Origin: Sipunculus nudus
Taxonomy: Eukaryota > Annelida > Sipuncula > Golfingiida > Sipunculidae
Assembly: GCA_026874595.1 (NCBI GenBank)
Contig: CM049314.1
Coordinates: 35,447,229 to 35,511,228 of the forward strand
DNA length: 64,000 nt
Direction of reading: 5' to 3'
The notes beneath the pieces are model-generated. The model was not told where the DNA came from and did not search any database. It saw nothing but the letters and a program-made list of their open reading frames with translations. Each line of letters starts with the position of its first letter. Positions within the stretch are counted from its first letter, which is position 1. Both the position numbers and the translations under genes were made by a program. Shown in pieces: positions 10,311 to 22,529 of this stretch.

Positions 10311-13300
10311 ATTTTTACGTATTGAACTTAAATATAAATAGGCATGAAATAAACACTGGATATTAATTAGAAAACGGGTATAAATGCTTAACTAAAAAAA
10401 ATATACATATAAAAAATGCATTTTCGATTTCATGTCAACAAATTTCAATCGTATATTTTCATTATATATTCTCATCAGAATTGGATACACAGAATTGTAA
10501 ATGAAAAAGGTTTGTCATGTTGAAAAAAGACTTCATTTTAACGCAACACCGTCAAACAGAAGTAGGCGAGGCTTACTGTTCTGCGTTGCTGGCCATTGGT
10601 AATTAGGTCATGGGCAAGCTCTCCAGGACCCGCGTCTTGTATGAAGTGACTGATTAGCAACGAATACTCGGCTTGCTCTGAGTACACATTTGAAGTGATA
10701 TGCGGCCTTATCCAAATAACAGCCAGGAACCCCAACCAACAATCATACACTAACACATTAGATACTAGAAGATAGCTGCAACACATTCTTTTACTTTTCT
10801 AGTCGCTCTCTCCCTTTAAACTCCCGCATTCCTTTCACATAATTATTTTGTACAGCGCAGTCCGTTGTTACTGCACCAGATCCGGCGTTTTTCGGAGTCT
10901 TCCATCATAGAGAAAATCCGTTCCTGGCAACTGACGTAGAAAACACGCTAAGGCATTGCTAGTTGGCCACTATGCCATGGTTGGCACTGTGGAACAAAAA
11001 TGTATTCGATATTGGTTTTTTGGCCATGTAACATGGAACATGGCTGAAATAGCAATAATCCTTATCATGTTAACATTTCGTGATATAACTATTTCTTTAT
11101 ACTTGATATAACTATTTCTATATACTTGATACAACGAACTGTACCCGTATTTTTTATTACCCAAATGTTTGTGTTCTTGGAACTGTGTTCATAAGCCTGA
11201 TATATCTCTGTTATCGTGCAAATGTTTACAAAAACTTTTAAACATGTCAAACACATTGGTTCTTTGGCCAAGGTGTGTGACCTTTGCAAACATATTCAGA
11301 CACAACCGACAGTACTATCAGCACAACCTAAATAAATTTGAACTACATTTAGCTACAGGTTTGACCTCTGCAGTATTTGGAAACTTTCTGCACTTTAACA
11401 CTTTCACTGCCTATATGACGGTTATAGTCGTCATATTTTCTGATTCCCCTAAGTTCCTATAACGGGTAAACTCATCATGTATTGATCAGCAAGTTCTATG
11501 AAGAAATCTCTTAAATTTATCAATAAAAGTTCATTTATAAATTAGTGTCGTGGCAATAAATTGAAAAAAACTTGTAATTCATTAGTGGGCTGGATTATTC
11601 AATGGCAGGAAAGATGTGGGGAGGTAAAAACATCCACGGCTCCCGTCCTTAGCTGTGGAATATTTCATCAGCCGCTTTAGCGTGAAGTTGATTCCCTGCA
11701 GGAGTATTCCACAGAATCAAATGAAAACGAGCATCATTTAAACGATTTTTATTTCGGCGTATTTTGGTCTTTTATTTTCGGCAAATCGGTGGTGAGTCCG
11801 AGATGTAGATGATCGCACCTTATATGTGGCCTCGAGATAGCGAGGTGTAAAGTCGTTCAGGTTCATTGCCCCGCGATGACGGTCTATACCATCAACAACA
11901 AAAGGCGGGTGCCACATACTTGACACGCAGATCGGCAGAGTAATACAAATTTGTATGAGTGGCAAAATGACTCGGGGAACGTTATGAAGTGGTTCAGTTA
12001 TTCGCGAGAGAATGCCGCAAGAGTTCGAATCCGTATCCTTCATTTTATAAACTTGTATTTTTACTGGAAAAAATACATTTTGCCTTTCATAACAAACAGA
12101 CTGATTCTACCAATCATTATTATTCAGAAAATGGTATTACTGCACACAGTCATGAACTTGTTAATATACCGATGCGATAGAATGATGCAAATTATCTGGT
12201 CACGGTCATCGTCAAACGAAGCCGGGAATTATACGAAAATTGCAAGTGATCAAAGTGTAACCTAGTATGATCAATTGCATGGTTTATGATATGATGCTAT
12301 ATGATCAATGTCTGAAAGTCATACGTCGGGTCTGCCTAAGGTGAATTCTAAAGTGCAGTTTGGATTACCGGTATAGGCCAACATATTCCCGCAAGTGATC
12401 GTCCGAGTTTGCTTTGAGAAGTTTGCAATTTACATGCACTTGTTGGTGAAAGTACTTACACGTGTATATTGCTATATAAGGGTATAAGAAATGTGTAATA
12501 ACTCCAAATAAGCCAAACCAATAAATTACATTACTCCTGAATTAAAATTGAAATTTAAGTTTTCCTTCCCTGTGTGAACATTCTGTCTCTGACTTTTTCA
12601 TAATCTTCATTGACCTTTCTGCTATCTTTTTAATATCGTATCTTTACGCTTTCATTTTTACCCATATTTCGCTCTTATTGGCCTCAATCCTACATTACTC
12701 TTTGCGTGATCTACCTTTTACGCTGATATTACTAATCTACTGTCTACTATTATTAGATCGAACTCTAAAGTTGTCCAGTATACCTTATAGCAGTGATGGC
12801 CAATTTACAGGTGACACAGAAAATCGGGAACCAGTTGAAAATAGACATTTGGTTAATTTCAGCTAGGAGCTGACCCTCATATCTAATGTGATACTAATAG
12901 AAATGGATAAACATGGTGTTGTCTTCCACAGTTCAATGGTTTTACAGGTAATTGTTATACATTCTTTGTGTATTGTTTTTGTGTTAAGGGTTGAAACAGT
13001 TATTTCACAAATCCTAGATTGTATATTACTCTTTACTTATAAAGATGTATTTGTAAACATGAGTTTTATCTTATTTCACCTTATTTTAATTTGAATATGT
13101 CCATCATAGACAGGACGTATGGGTACCGTCCGTTTGTTAACTTAAAGGTCGTCCAATTAACTTATCTGGGCTTCGATGGATTTTCATGAAAGTCTAGTTT
13201 GACTTCCTGCAACAACTTTACATATTTAATCAGGTCAGAGGCCATCAGACCTTGGTGGCACCGTGATGACTTACCGGAAATCTTAATGATTTTCATTAAT

Positions 13301-15392
13301 AATATCATACCAATAAGGTTTTTCATATAAATCAGTTCTTGAAAAATCCGTGCAAATACTGAGATCAGAGGCCCGATCTATTTGTGGTGATCACAATAAC
13401 TTATATTTACCAGACATATGATGAAATATGCATATAATGAGATCAGAGGACACCAAAATTTTGTGTGTATTTTCAGTATGAAAGACTGAACAAAAGCACG
13501 TATGCCTTGAAAATGTCACTATGGAAAATTTAAAATTAGAATATGAGGTAAAAGCCGTCTTTATTATCAAGTATGAAGGGGTATTTAGTACTGGTCCTCA
13601 AGCACTGGATGTTCAAGGATGATCAAGGACTCATTCCAGTGTTTGTTGATCATTTAAAAAAAGATGGCTGCATGTGTGACACATATTTTTTTAATTGTTC
13701 GTTTATTATATCTTATTAGAAATACCTTCCGAGAAAAATTCCAATTTTTGCTTTAAGAAATTTCTATTTTGACACAAACATGATCATCTTCTTTGTACTT
13801 AATGAATCATGTGGTACTCTAATTCTTGGTGAACTTTCAGCCAGGAGGCCCTGGGTATCCACCCATGTTGTACATTGTGAAATTGATACGGTGATTAATG
13901 AGAGAAGATGCTCCTCATTCTTTAAACAGGCACAAAAGTAGAATGTTGAACGTTTAACTTCACATATAGACAAATCTTGTTAGGTCGCCAAAACAGGAAT
14001 ATAGGCCACTGTGACCGATATTCTACGCGTTATGGGTCTAAAACAAACTTCAACACTACAATGAAACACCTCGTGGAAAACAATATAAAATGGCATATTT
14101 CTAACGATTAACCGGACTGATTGTTGCAGATTTCCGTATACTCATTGATTTAAAAAAAGTTTCATCTGCTGCAGAAGTTATTTAGAGCACAACCTTTCAA
14201 GTTATATTTAAAATCTTTTAGTCTTAAAGTCTTTTCTTTAGCAGGGCACATATATTCGAAGTGCTTAGAAGGTTCAAGAATTCAAATCAATACAAGCATT
14301 GCTGGTAGAAGAGACCTGAGTGGTGGATTCTGTTAACCTTATTCTGTGGGTTATTTGACAAAAACTGTTTAAATTCCACAGTGTTTAAATTGTTTAGTTA
14401 TAAAAAATATGCGAAATGCCAAATCTCAGTAAGAGCTGGAGAAAATGTCACAAATTTCTATTAATGTGCTAATTTAATCTAGAGAATGTGAAATGCTGCA
14501 GAAGACTGGTGGCGTTTAAATACTGTGCTTGACGGATTTCATTGACGTTTTTGCGGTGACATATTACAGCCATTTATCTATACTCTAGCGGGACACGTTG
14601 ATATAAGACATTTAATGTTCAAAGTTGCAATCCAGACGGGTCTGCAGGTTAAAGCTGTTGGTGGCTTCATCTATATCTGACTTAATAGTGGTATTATATT
14701 AGCGATTATTTTTTTCCAAGCGATCTGGCCAATGTTTTAAAAAATCGGTTGATATATGGAATATTGGAATGTATGAATATTTTAACATCTGAAGTTTGTT
14801 TAGAAGCCGGGTCAAATTGTACAACCATGGCGCTATTTGGCATTGATTTTTACATTTTGCATGCTTTTCTCAAAAAAAAAGTATTATTTTTTCTTGGACG
14901 ATTTAATGCTTTTCCCCTTCAAAACCAGAGTGGCAGCACTGTCTTTGTACCAGATTTCTAATCTATCGTCCAGAAAGTTGTTTGAAAAATCTTGAAAACT
15001 TAACTTTTTTGTTACGGCCTCTATAATTTTATTCTTATAAATTATTTGAATTAATTGGAGCTTACTGCGCGCACCTATGTGTCCATTCAATAAAGTCAAA
15101 TATTCAAATATCCAATGATCCTAGTTCATAGGTATGAGTTATGTTTTATGAACGAGTTGTTTTATAGTTGCTTTTAAATAATAAAAAAATATCACATTCA
15201 GAAGTGAAATACATATAAGCAAAGAAAAAAATATTATAAGCATGCTGCTTACAGGTTTTTGTAAATAAGCAACGACAGCATGTCTTATATAATATATATC
15301 TCAGATACGTCTTCATATCATACACGTATCGACATATTCGCAGAAAATGCCTTTGTACAAGATTATGCTGTACAAGTTAGTTACAGTATGGT
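10310..15392. other. Long gene-poor stretch
   Basis: No exon with recognisable domain or phase-consistent splicing was found. Less AT-rich patches occur at about 10540-10760 and 11740-12050, where minus-strand frames of 82 and 101 codons are open, but neither shows a recognisable motif. A weak degenerate repeat containing 'gagatcagagg' recurs at about 13233, 13367 and 13438. Confidence 0.35.
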
Positions 15393-16518
15393 CTATTCAC
15401 AGAGTGGATACTTGCAACAGTTGCTGTCAACATGCCATCCAAAATCTTCGTAATTTATAGAAAGAATAATTCCATCCCCCTTAGTGTCGTCAGGGGACCA
15501 GGCAAAAAACTTGGGCTTTTCTTCAGTGGCTGTCCACACCCATCCTTCAGGCTTCTGAAAAGTGTTGAACCCAGAACTCCAGAATTCATTGTTCTTTTTC
15601 ACATCTATAAACGTATACATACAACACATAGCACTTTGGGTAATACAAACATGTTTTAATCTAATTTCCGTGCCATAAGGTTTCATCGCAGCGTTTCATA
15701 GATTAGTTTGATTAAACCCCTTCTACCCTAAATATTTCTATGCCAATACACATTTTGAAAATAATGAATGGAAGAAAGCAAACATATTTCCTAAGCTACA
15801 GAAGAGACCAGAAGAATGGAATACCTGAAGCAGAGCGTGAAAGCTTGTGGCTTCTTAATCTAAACCATCAAAACATGTCTTTTTTACCAACATTGACCCC
15901 TTCACCAATCCTTATTTTTTGAGAGATGAAAGAGAAATGCTGCCTGATTTCTCTCCAGAAGATAGACTGTGTGCGTTATAAGTGTTTGTAAGGTGACGAA
16001 ACATTGGAAACAAGGTACGATTTTTTTTATAGTGTCAACACGCTTTATCCCTTCATCGGTTATTAAAGAGCAGCAGGTTTGTTTTCGGGTAAAGGTAAGC
16101 TTAAATTATCTGTTGATTGCCAGACATGACAAGAAACAGCGAATCAACTTATCGGTCAATGTCGTCACTGAAGAGGCATTTCCAAAGAGGAGCCATTCTG
16201 GATTGGGATTGCTTAAACTAAAGTGGGCTGTACATGTTTGCATCAACATGACCCACTAATTTAAAGCATGATTTTATAGATAAGCATTCTTATATTCTTT
16301 TGAATCAGATCGTCAAACAGTTTGTTATATTTATATAAACACAATAAGAGTACGTTTATACCATTCTTCGGAAGGATTTTGTCTTCTTCCAATTATTCCT
16401 TCAGGAACTTACATTCTTTATCTGTTTCTATACTAACCAGGTCGGACTCGTATGATGTGCATTGATATCTGGCACTGTACTTATGGTATGTAACCATAAC
16501 AGGAGACATTGGACTGTC
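15393..16518 (-). CDS. C-type-lectin-like domain protein, two 3' exons
   Basis: Two minus-strand exons join in phase. Exon A (16518-16413) encodes KYSARYQCTSYESDLVSIE, the second-helix region of a CTLD with its conserved Cys and the L-V-S-I-E strand. Its donor is a strong GTAAGT. Exon B (15604-15393, TAG at 15395-15393) gives FWSSGFNTF, GWVWTATEEKP, FFAWSPDD, GWHVDSNCCKYPLCE. These correspond to the FW-G strand, the WVW box, the long loop and the C-terminal C..C-E of the fold. The loop has PDD where Ca-dependent lectins have EPN/QPD, and WHVD in place of WND, so classical calcium-dependent sugar binding is doubtful. The join shortens the region between LVSIE and FW compared with typical CTLDs. 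Exon A may run open to an ATG at 16611, but an acceptor at 16520-16519 is more likely. Earlier exons (signal peptide, first disulfide) were not found. Confidence 0.62.
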
Positions 16519-17490
16519 CTGAGGAGAGGCTTGTTCGGCGAGCGTAGCGGAAAGCTTCACATTTCTCGTCTGTTTTTGTTCATGAAAGTACATAAATAAA
16601 TGGAATAACATACATGATGCAATTGTCAAATTATTGTCTGCTCAATGTGATTTAATATAACGCGCCGAATCTGGATTTATACTAGATATATTTAATCATT
16701 TTAATAATGTTAATGTTAATCAGTTTTAGTCGGCTACAAAGAAAAATGTCGCATTTTCTTTTTTTTCTAATAAAATGTGGTTAAAAGTATAGGTTTCAAA
16801 ATAAAGGGTAGCAGGAACGGACCACAAATAAAACAACAGATTTAACCCATGACGGTTGGAAATTATCTTTGCAGTTGTGCTCGTGAAAATAAATGGAACA
16901 TAAGATTATCTTGACGTTTGTGGAAAGCTTTGATAGTGTCATAATATTCTAAATAAATAAATACTAACAGCACTCATTTGCCTCCGATTCCTGAACCTTG
17001 TAAGCTGTCTTGCTGTGTACTAGATTCAAAAACAAGCTTTCGTAATGATTTTGATGTCTTTAAGCGTTACGAAGTATCGAAGAACACCCCGGAGTACCAC
17101 TTTTTATTCTTCATCGCTGAAGCAGTTGCAACACAGAACATTCCCACTGGAAAATTAATGAATAAATGTTGTGTTTGTTGACAACGACCGAGGTAGCTCG
17201 AGCTGTAAATTGCATCTGGTAATGCATCCTCATATACATACTGAAGTTCATATAGATAGAGATTATCGAACCGCATATAAAAGTTTCGTCCGTTTACGTT
17301 AATGGCATTCATCAGATTGGGTCTGCCCAACACTACTGGTAACAATATAGGATGAATGTTTACATTATGGAATTGCTTTGGCATCATAATAAACGAACAA
17401 CACAAAATGAAACATTGGACTGAACTTATAATGAACCTTTGGATACCCAATATGGAGCAAGAATGTAAACCACGATAGATAAATGTGGCC
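16519..17490. other. No supported gene; one 157-codon open frame on the minus strand (17540-17067)
   Basis: The open frame overlaps the edge of a dispersed repeat at its start, has scattered hydrophobic segments and six Cys, and shows no motif I recognise. It lies upstream of the lectin-like exons on the same strand, so an exon of that gene cannot be excluded, but nothing positive supports it. Confidence 0.2.
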
Positions 17491-17494
17491 ATCA

Positions 17495-17730
17495 ACATCA
17501 TGAGAGGGGATACCCATCCGCTGGACCCCCGATCGGACATCAGGACCTGCCGTAATTCTACGACTCGCTACACGCTACACAGTACCACCTTGTATAGGGT
17601 CATCTCAGTCTGATGAAGTCCGTTGATATAAATGACCGAAACTGGACACAATAAATGTTATTGATATATAAATGCTGAAACAGTATACTCTTCAGTTCAT
17701 AGCTTCTCCGATTTAGTCACTTAATGAGAA
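17495..17730. repeat. Dispersed repeat, copy B, interrupting the copia-like element
   Basis: Collinear with 7555-7745. It contains CTGATGA at 17610-17616 followed by CGAAAC at 17637-17642, which resembles the conserved core of a hammerhead ribozyme. The copia-like reverse-transcriptase frame ends near its right edge, so it probably marks an insertion or a breakpoint. Confidence 0.4.
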
Positions 17731-18149
17731 CAGAGAATACTTTGCACTGTAAGTCCGGAAGGTTTTGACGCAGAGACAAATAAAAGCGCCGCTCATTGAG
17801 CCCATACAGATATTTCTTTAATATCCATAATGCACCTGGTGGTGCCTTAGCCTCTTTTGGTGTCTTTAAATACACATCACGGTCCACTTTTACCTTGTAG
17901 AAATGAAGATTTGATTTCGGTTGACACTTTTGTCTAATTACTAGAGACGATTATAGGAACACATTTAAATGCCAATTTCGCCACTGTGGGTGAATCAGCT
18001 GGTATATACTGCTGTTCTTGGAAACCTCGGGGAACTATTCTCGTCTTGATTCCATAACCATTGTATGTTATGACCCATCTGGTGTCAATAAAATGTTGTC
18101 CCTCATCAGGAACATTCAGGAGTGTTATGAAATTCACGCGGAACATCAC
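17700..18149 (-). pseudogene. Copia-like reverse transcriptase N-terminal fragment
   Basis: It reads VPDEGQHFIDTRWVITYNG, then RIVPRGFQEQQ, ADSPTVAKLAF. After a short gap come IKSSFLQGK, DVYLKTPKEAKAPPGALW and LKKYLYGLN. All are typical copia reverse-transcriptase fingers-domain landmarks; the palm YVDD box is missing. Confidence 0.7.
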
Positions 18150-18153
18150 TCAT

Positions 18154-19935
18154 CTATATATTAATAGCGTAAGGCGATTTTTGTGATTTTCCGTATCTCC
18201 TCTGATACTACCGTACGGTTTGCCATGATTTCTGACATACATATGCTCAGGGTTTGTCCAAAGAGATTCCACCCACTTTTATTTGCAATATTTGCGTATT
18301 ACGTGCATAATTAATAATTTTAATATTTGCTCCCCCGCGGGCGCCTCTTTTCTTTGTGTCTTCGGGCCTGGTAACACAATGGCCACAGAGTGTTTGATGG
18401 CGGGACAGAGTTTTTCTCCGAGGGCCCTATCTGGGCTTTTCTTAAATTTGCGGTGACCGGCCCGAAATAATCCCCATTGGTGATCCCTTCTCAAAAGGCA
18501 ACCTCCGTGCAGCGAAAAGGTCTATTGTGCACAAGGAGATCTCGCGTGAGGGAAATGCTCAAAAGGGGGATCTTTCAAAGAATGAAAATTTTCCGAGCGG
18601 TAGTGAATGCAGGGTAGTGCGTAAAACCCGAACCCCACGGTCCCCGGACCCGATTAACCTATTTCCTCATTTTCCATTATTTATACCGATAAAAACATTA
18701 CTATTGTTGATGTAAGGACAGAGCAAAGTCCCTAAATGTTGCACATTTGTAAATGACCGATTCACTGAAAGATTTATAATTACAAAAAATATTTCGATGA
18801 AGACGGACCTCATTTACTTGAATTTGCCGACTGTTCAATTTTGACGGACCCCAGTAACCACCGCTCATATTTTTATTTATGACTAAAAGAGGACAAAAAT
18901 AGCACTCATGTCACACACTAAAAAGTCAATATAATATTTGTTATTTTAAATGATAATATATTAGTGCGGACACAGTGGGGGAGACTTAATTTGAAGTGCA
19001 CTAACAGTTGAGCGGACCTGAGACTGCTTTATATCAGAGCACTTCCACATAACATCAGGTTTCGTGCTCCGTTCATAACAACCATGCAATTTTAAAGTTG
19101 GCAATAATATAAATACCGAAAGGAATTGTTGATTACTTGCATTTCAAGCAACTACAGGTTCCAAAATAATGATTTTGTAAATGTTTTAAATTATAATACT
19201 TTTTAAAACGCTACACAAATGAAATAAATAGCAAATATAAAATTATGAATAAAAACTGAGACAGAAACGGAAAAATACAGATACTAACACAATAATAAAT
19301 CACAAATGTGTCATGACTAAACGTGATGTCAAATACATGTATGTACTAAAGAAATGGTAAAACAACGAGTAAACGGGGTTCGTGTAATCCGTGAGGTCCG
19401 TGCCCCAGGGTCCGTAAGTGTTTTTTTTATCAAATTTTGTTGCAAAACAGACTATTTTTTTTATGTTTTAACCAAATATAATATAAAATATGTCTTTAGA
19501 TACGATTATGCTAAAATATTTGGATAAATTACCATGAGAGTTTAAGAATTACAAATTTTTCTTGGGTTCCGGGATCCGGAGTGGGATCCGGGTTTAACAC
19601 ACTGACTGAACGCAGTGACTGTATCACTGGAAAACAATATAACAGGTTCCTTTACTGGCGGACTCACTGGCGCGGAGGGCAACTTTAAATGGCGATGTTC
19701 AGCATAATATATATTTTCATATGAAAATGATTTTATTTAACATATCAAATTCTTCGAAAATTCTCCGGCCGACCTCTCGGCTCCAATTAGACTTTTATCC
19801 ATAACACCATGCATATAATGGATCTATATATTAATAGCGTTACGCGATTTGTGTGAATTTACATGTCTCCTCTGACACTACGGTTTGCCGTGATTTTTGA
19901 CATACATATGCTCCGGGTTTGTCCGAAGACATTCT
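18154..19935. mobile_element. Probable insertion bounded by direct repeats of about 110 bp
   Basis: The segments 18154-18270 and 19826-19935 are near-identical direct repeats. Both start 'ctatatattaatagcgt', continue with 'ctcctctga.actac.g.acggtttgcc.tgattt.tgacatacatatgctc', and end 'gggtttgtcc.aagaga/acatt'. They bracket about 1.55 kb without recognisable coding capacity and separate the copia-like integrase linker from the reverse transcriptase. This fits a short LTR-type non-autonomous element (TRIM-like) nested in the copia-like element, or a duplication. The GC-rich patch at 18320-18640 and GGTCCGT-rich patches near 19390 are part of the insert. Confidence 0.45.
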
Positions 19936-20373
19936 ACCATTCGGACAAGAACGTATTCGTCCAGGTCATACAGACTCCAACACAGGAATAACTCAGAGAC
20001 CGAACACTTATACCAAATGTCCGATTCAAAGAGACAGTAACATTGTACACCCAAGACATGAAACTATGACAGACTATTTGACATCAGAACAAAATGCTCG
20101 CCCAAAACCGTGCGTAGCATGGGTAAGTGCTAGAGGATATGTGATAGTGAACATCTGACTCTTTGCAGAAAACCTGCCATCCATGTTCTTTGTTCAAAAG
20201 CCTTAGAGATCGACGTGGAACATCAACTGAATCCATATCCTATCGAGAATAATCAACTGGAGATGAAAAATTCAATTGTGTCGCCGTTTTCATGAATGCA
20301 ATATCTGACTGGTGGATCTCCTATCGTTTCATGACATTACGGATAAGCTGCCTGGTCAGAAGCAGGTGCCAAG

Positions 20374-20754
20374 CTAGTTCCTTTTCAACTCCAGTGGCTT
20401 CACTCTCCATGCAAGTGTCTTTCGATCAATAGACATTTGATGGGTACCCATAAATTCATCATCAGATTTGACTGAGCGGTTTGGTGATACTTTCACCCAT
20501 ACAACACCATGACGGACACAAAACCCGTTCCCTTCTTGTAAAATTACTTTAGCAGGTCCGAAGCAACGTTCATGGTTGTCCCTCTTGTAATACACTTTGT
20601 CTCCAGGCCGGAAAACTTGTTCACGAATCCGTATCCTATGTCTGAGAGTCTTTCTTATTCTGACACACGCTTCACTTTCTGCGAAAGCTGTCCTCGCAGT
20701 ATGTAAACTATGTATATCCTGAGTAAATGGTTGAGATATGGATGTGGTTTCCAT
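20374..20754 (-). pseudogene. Copia-like integrase C-terminal segment
   Basis: A 126-codon open segment has VRIRKTLRHRIR then FRPGDKVYYKRDNHERCFGP, VILQEGNGFCVRHG and a VKVSPNRS end. This is the post-core region of molluscan copia-type Pol, where a GD-VYYKR box precedes a W/F-x-GP segment. It lies immediately downstream of the integrase core on the same strand, but frame breaks separate them. Confidence 0.7.
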
Positions 20755-20769
20755 AGACGAAGGAGACGA

Positions 20770-21260
20770 GGAACTTAGACAACCGAGGATTCCTTCCTAT
20801 AACTTGTTGATAAGGACTGAACACTTTAACCATTTACATGGAAATTTTGGCAATACTTGCCCATTTCAGTACAATTTTGACTGGAGTCCTAAGAAAATCT
20901 TGTCTCAGTTTTGTTTAAATGGTGTCTACGATTTGATGGTTCCTCTCATATATTCCATTTTGAAATGACGACTCTACAGCTGTTGATAACACCTTAATGT
21001 TCAAGAGTGACTCTACTTCAAGAAGTTCTTCATACAATAATTCCCCACCACTGTCAGTCAAAACTGACTCCATGAATCCAAAAATGCTACACAATTCATT
21101 GAGTATGACATATATAACATTTGACGGATGTTTCCGGGAAATAATGACTGATATTGTAACCCTTGACCACAAATCAACGATTATAATATTAATCTGTCGT
21201 TCCAAGTTTTAAAATCCATGGCTACTTTATCATTAAAGAACCATGCCAATGCCAAATATT
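20770..21260 (-). pseudogene. Copia-like integrase catalytic core, broken
   Basis: The open part (21205-20915) has the rve-fold landmarks VDLWSR, RKHPSNVI, LTDSGGE and QNGIYERN. Just downstream an in-frame stop follows DTI, and another interrupts the region before a SPYQQVIGRNPRL-like box near 20810. A frameshift near 21205 separates the AMDFKTW segment from the core. Confidence 0.7.
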
Positions 21261-21329
21261 ACAGCTGTGTCAATGTCACCAGAGTTCTGAGACTTTTTAT
21301 TTATGTTATAATCTATATTTAACCATGGG

Positions 21330-21839
21330 CGTGAGAAGGTCAGTTTGGAGTAGCAGATGGTCTATTTTATATCACATCACAGACAGATTTAGCGGCTAGT
21401 GTTGGACGCTGGCGCCTTTTATGTTCATTCCTTTTTCGAGCTTTAACATGGTCTCTTAACAACGGTGTTTAGCTGACGCAACCTGGTCTGTGTCAGACAG
21501 CGTAGTTTTTTTTTCCTTGTGTTGTTCCTTGGGTGTATCTAATGTACTTTTTTATGTTTGTTAAAACGGAGCAAGTTATTGAGCTGCGGAGGAGGCTTGT
21601 AACGTCATGGACCGATAAAAAACTGGATGGCGTGCGATGCTCGAGAGAGAATCGACAAGGGAGCTGGTGGCGGCTTAGAGAGTCTAGAAGTACCTGCGAG
21701 AAGGTGCGGACAGCCGGACGGGCTGATCTAATTTTCTCCGGTGAGCCTTGTGAGGCCGTAGCGTCAGTATGTAGGGACAGTCAGTCTGGGGGTGCCGTAT
21801 TCTGAGCCATATAGTTGGCTCCCAGAAACAGACACAGGG

Positions 21840-21898
<59 letters not shown>

Positions 21899-22280
21899 AT
21901 TGACAGAGGACTCTAACACAGGACATTTGTGGATTAACGCTGGATTTATATCTAAAGACCGACAACACGCGCTCACCAGCGGAGGCTAGCCGCCAGAGGT
22001 GAACTACAGTGTAACCCAACACCTTGAATTGTTCTGTATACACAGGGATCCCAGAAGAGGCGTGAACTTGTCTGCAGAGTCACGTGGTGTGAACCAGCTG
22101 ATCGGAGGACTCAATTTAAGCGTATTGTAGATTGTGACTCTTTGTGGGTTATGTTATTATATTCGTTATATTGGCACTGATATTGATATTGACTTGTAAG
22201 TATCCTTTTATTTGTTATTATATTTGTTGTTAACGTACAACTGTCTGTTATTGTATTTAGAGAAGTACATTGCGTGAGTA
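21330..22280. other. GC-rich, CpG-containing block within the copia-like remnant, with AG microsatellite
   Basis: Less AT-rich than its surroundings, it separates the copia protease-like and integrase pieces, so it is likely inserted. The (AG)n run spans about 21843-21896. A GTAAGT site at about 22197 could be a splice donor. An LTR or a first exon/promoter are both possible; I cannot choose between them. Confidence 0.3.
21843..21896. repeat. (AG)n microsatellite
   Basis: Uninterrupted AG run; open frames across it (SLSLSL / REREREE) are artefacts. Confidence 0.95.
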
Positions 22281-22529
22281 TGATCTCAGGTCTGCCTGTT
22301 GTTAAAGTGACTCAAACGTACCTGAAAGTTTTCATCCCCTGTGGTGTGACAGTCAGTGTTCATGTCAATCACAATGCCAGCATTCTTCATGGCCAATTTA
22401 TGCAACTATAACATATTATCACAGTTAACCACATCAGTTCTGAGATTGTAGAGTAATGGCTTACCATCGAGTCCAAACGGATTCATGGGGCATTTGCCAG
22501 CAGTTCTATCATCTCATGATTTAATGGGT

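Larger units (their letters stand above)
17700..22520 (-). mobile_element. Decayed Ty1/copia-like LTR retrotransposon (protease-like, integrase, reverse transcriptase order)
   Basis: Minus-strand Pol pieces occur in the order expected for copia elements. A protease-region fragment lies near 22420-22300. The integrase core (about 21260-20770) has a first Asp in IVDLWSR, a second in LTDSGGE and the Glu in NGIYERN. The integrase C-terminal part (20754-20374) contains FRPGDKVYYKR and a small-barrel-like GPAKVILQ segment. Reverse transcriptase N-terminal pieces follow at 18149-17934 (GQHFIDTRWV, RGFQEQQ, DSPTVAK) and 17930-17700 (KTPKEAKAPPGALW, LKKYLYGL). Stops and frameshifts interrupt the integrase and reverse transcriptase, and no RNase H was seen. 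Two further sequences are nested in it (about 21.3-22.3 kb and 18.15-19.9 kb). It is not an active copy. Confidence 0.72.

Noticed and set aside
10538-10786. 82-codon minus-strand frame in a less AT-rich patch
   Set aside because: No recognisable family and no flanking splice pattern.
11738-12265. Minus-strand 101-codon and plus-strand 104-codon frames with a GAGTTCGAATCC B-box-like motif
   Set aside because: No domain motif, no A box at proper spacing with arm pairing, and no splice-consistent partner exon.
17067-17540. 157-codon minus-strand frame, the longest single one in the window
   Set aside because: No recognisable motif, the start overlaps a dispersed repeat, and a link to the lectin-like gene could not be shown.
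21684-22043. 119-codon frame with a poly-(SL) run
   Set aside because: The central part is the AG microsatellite; flanks have no motif.
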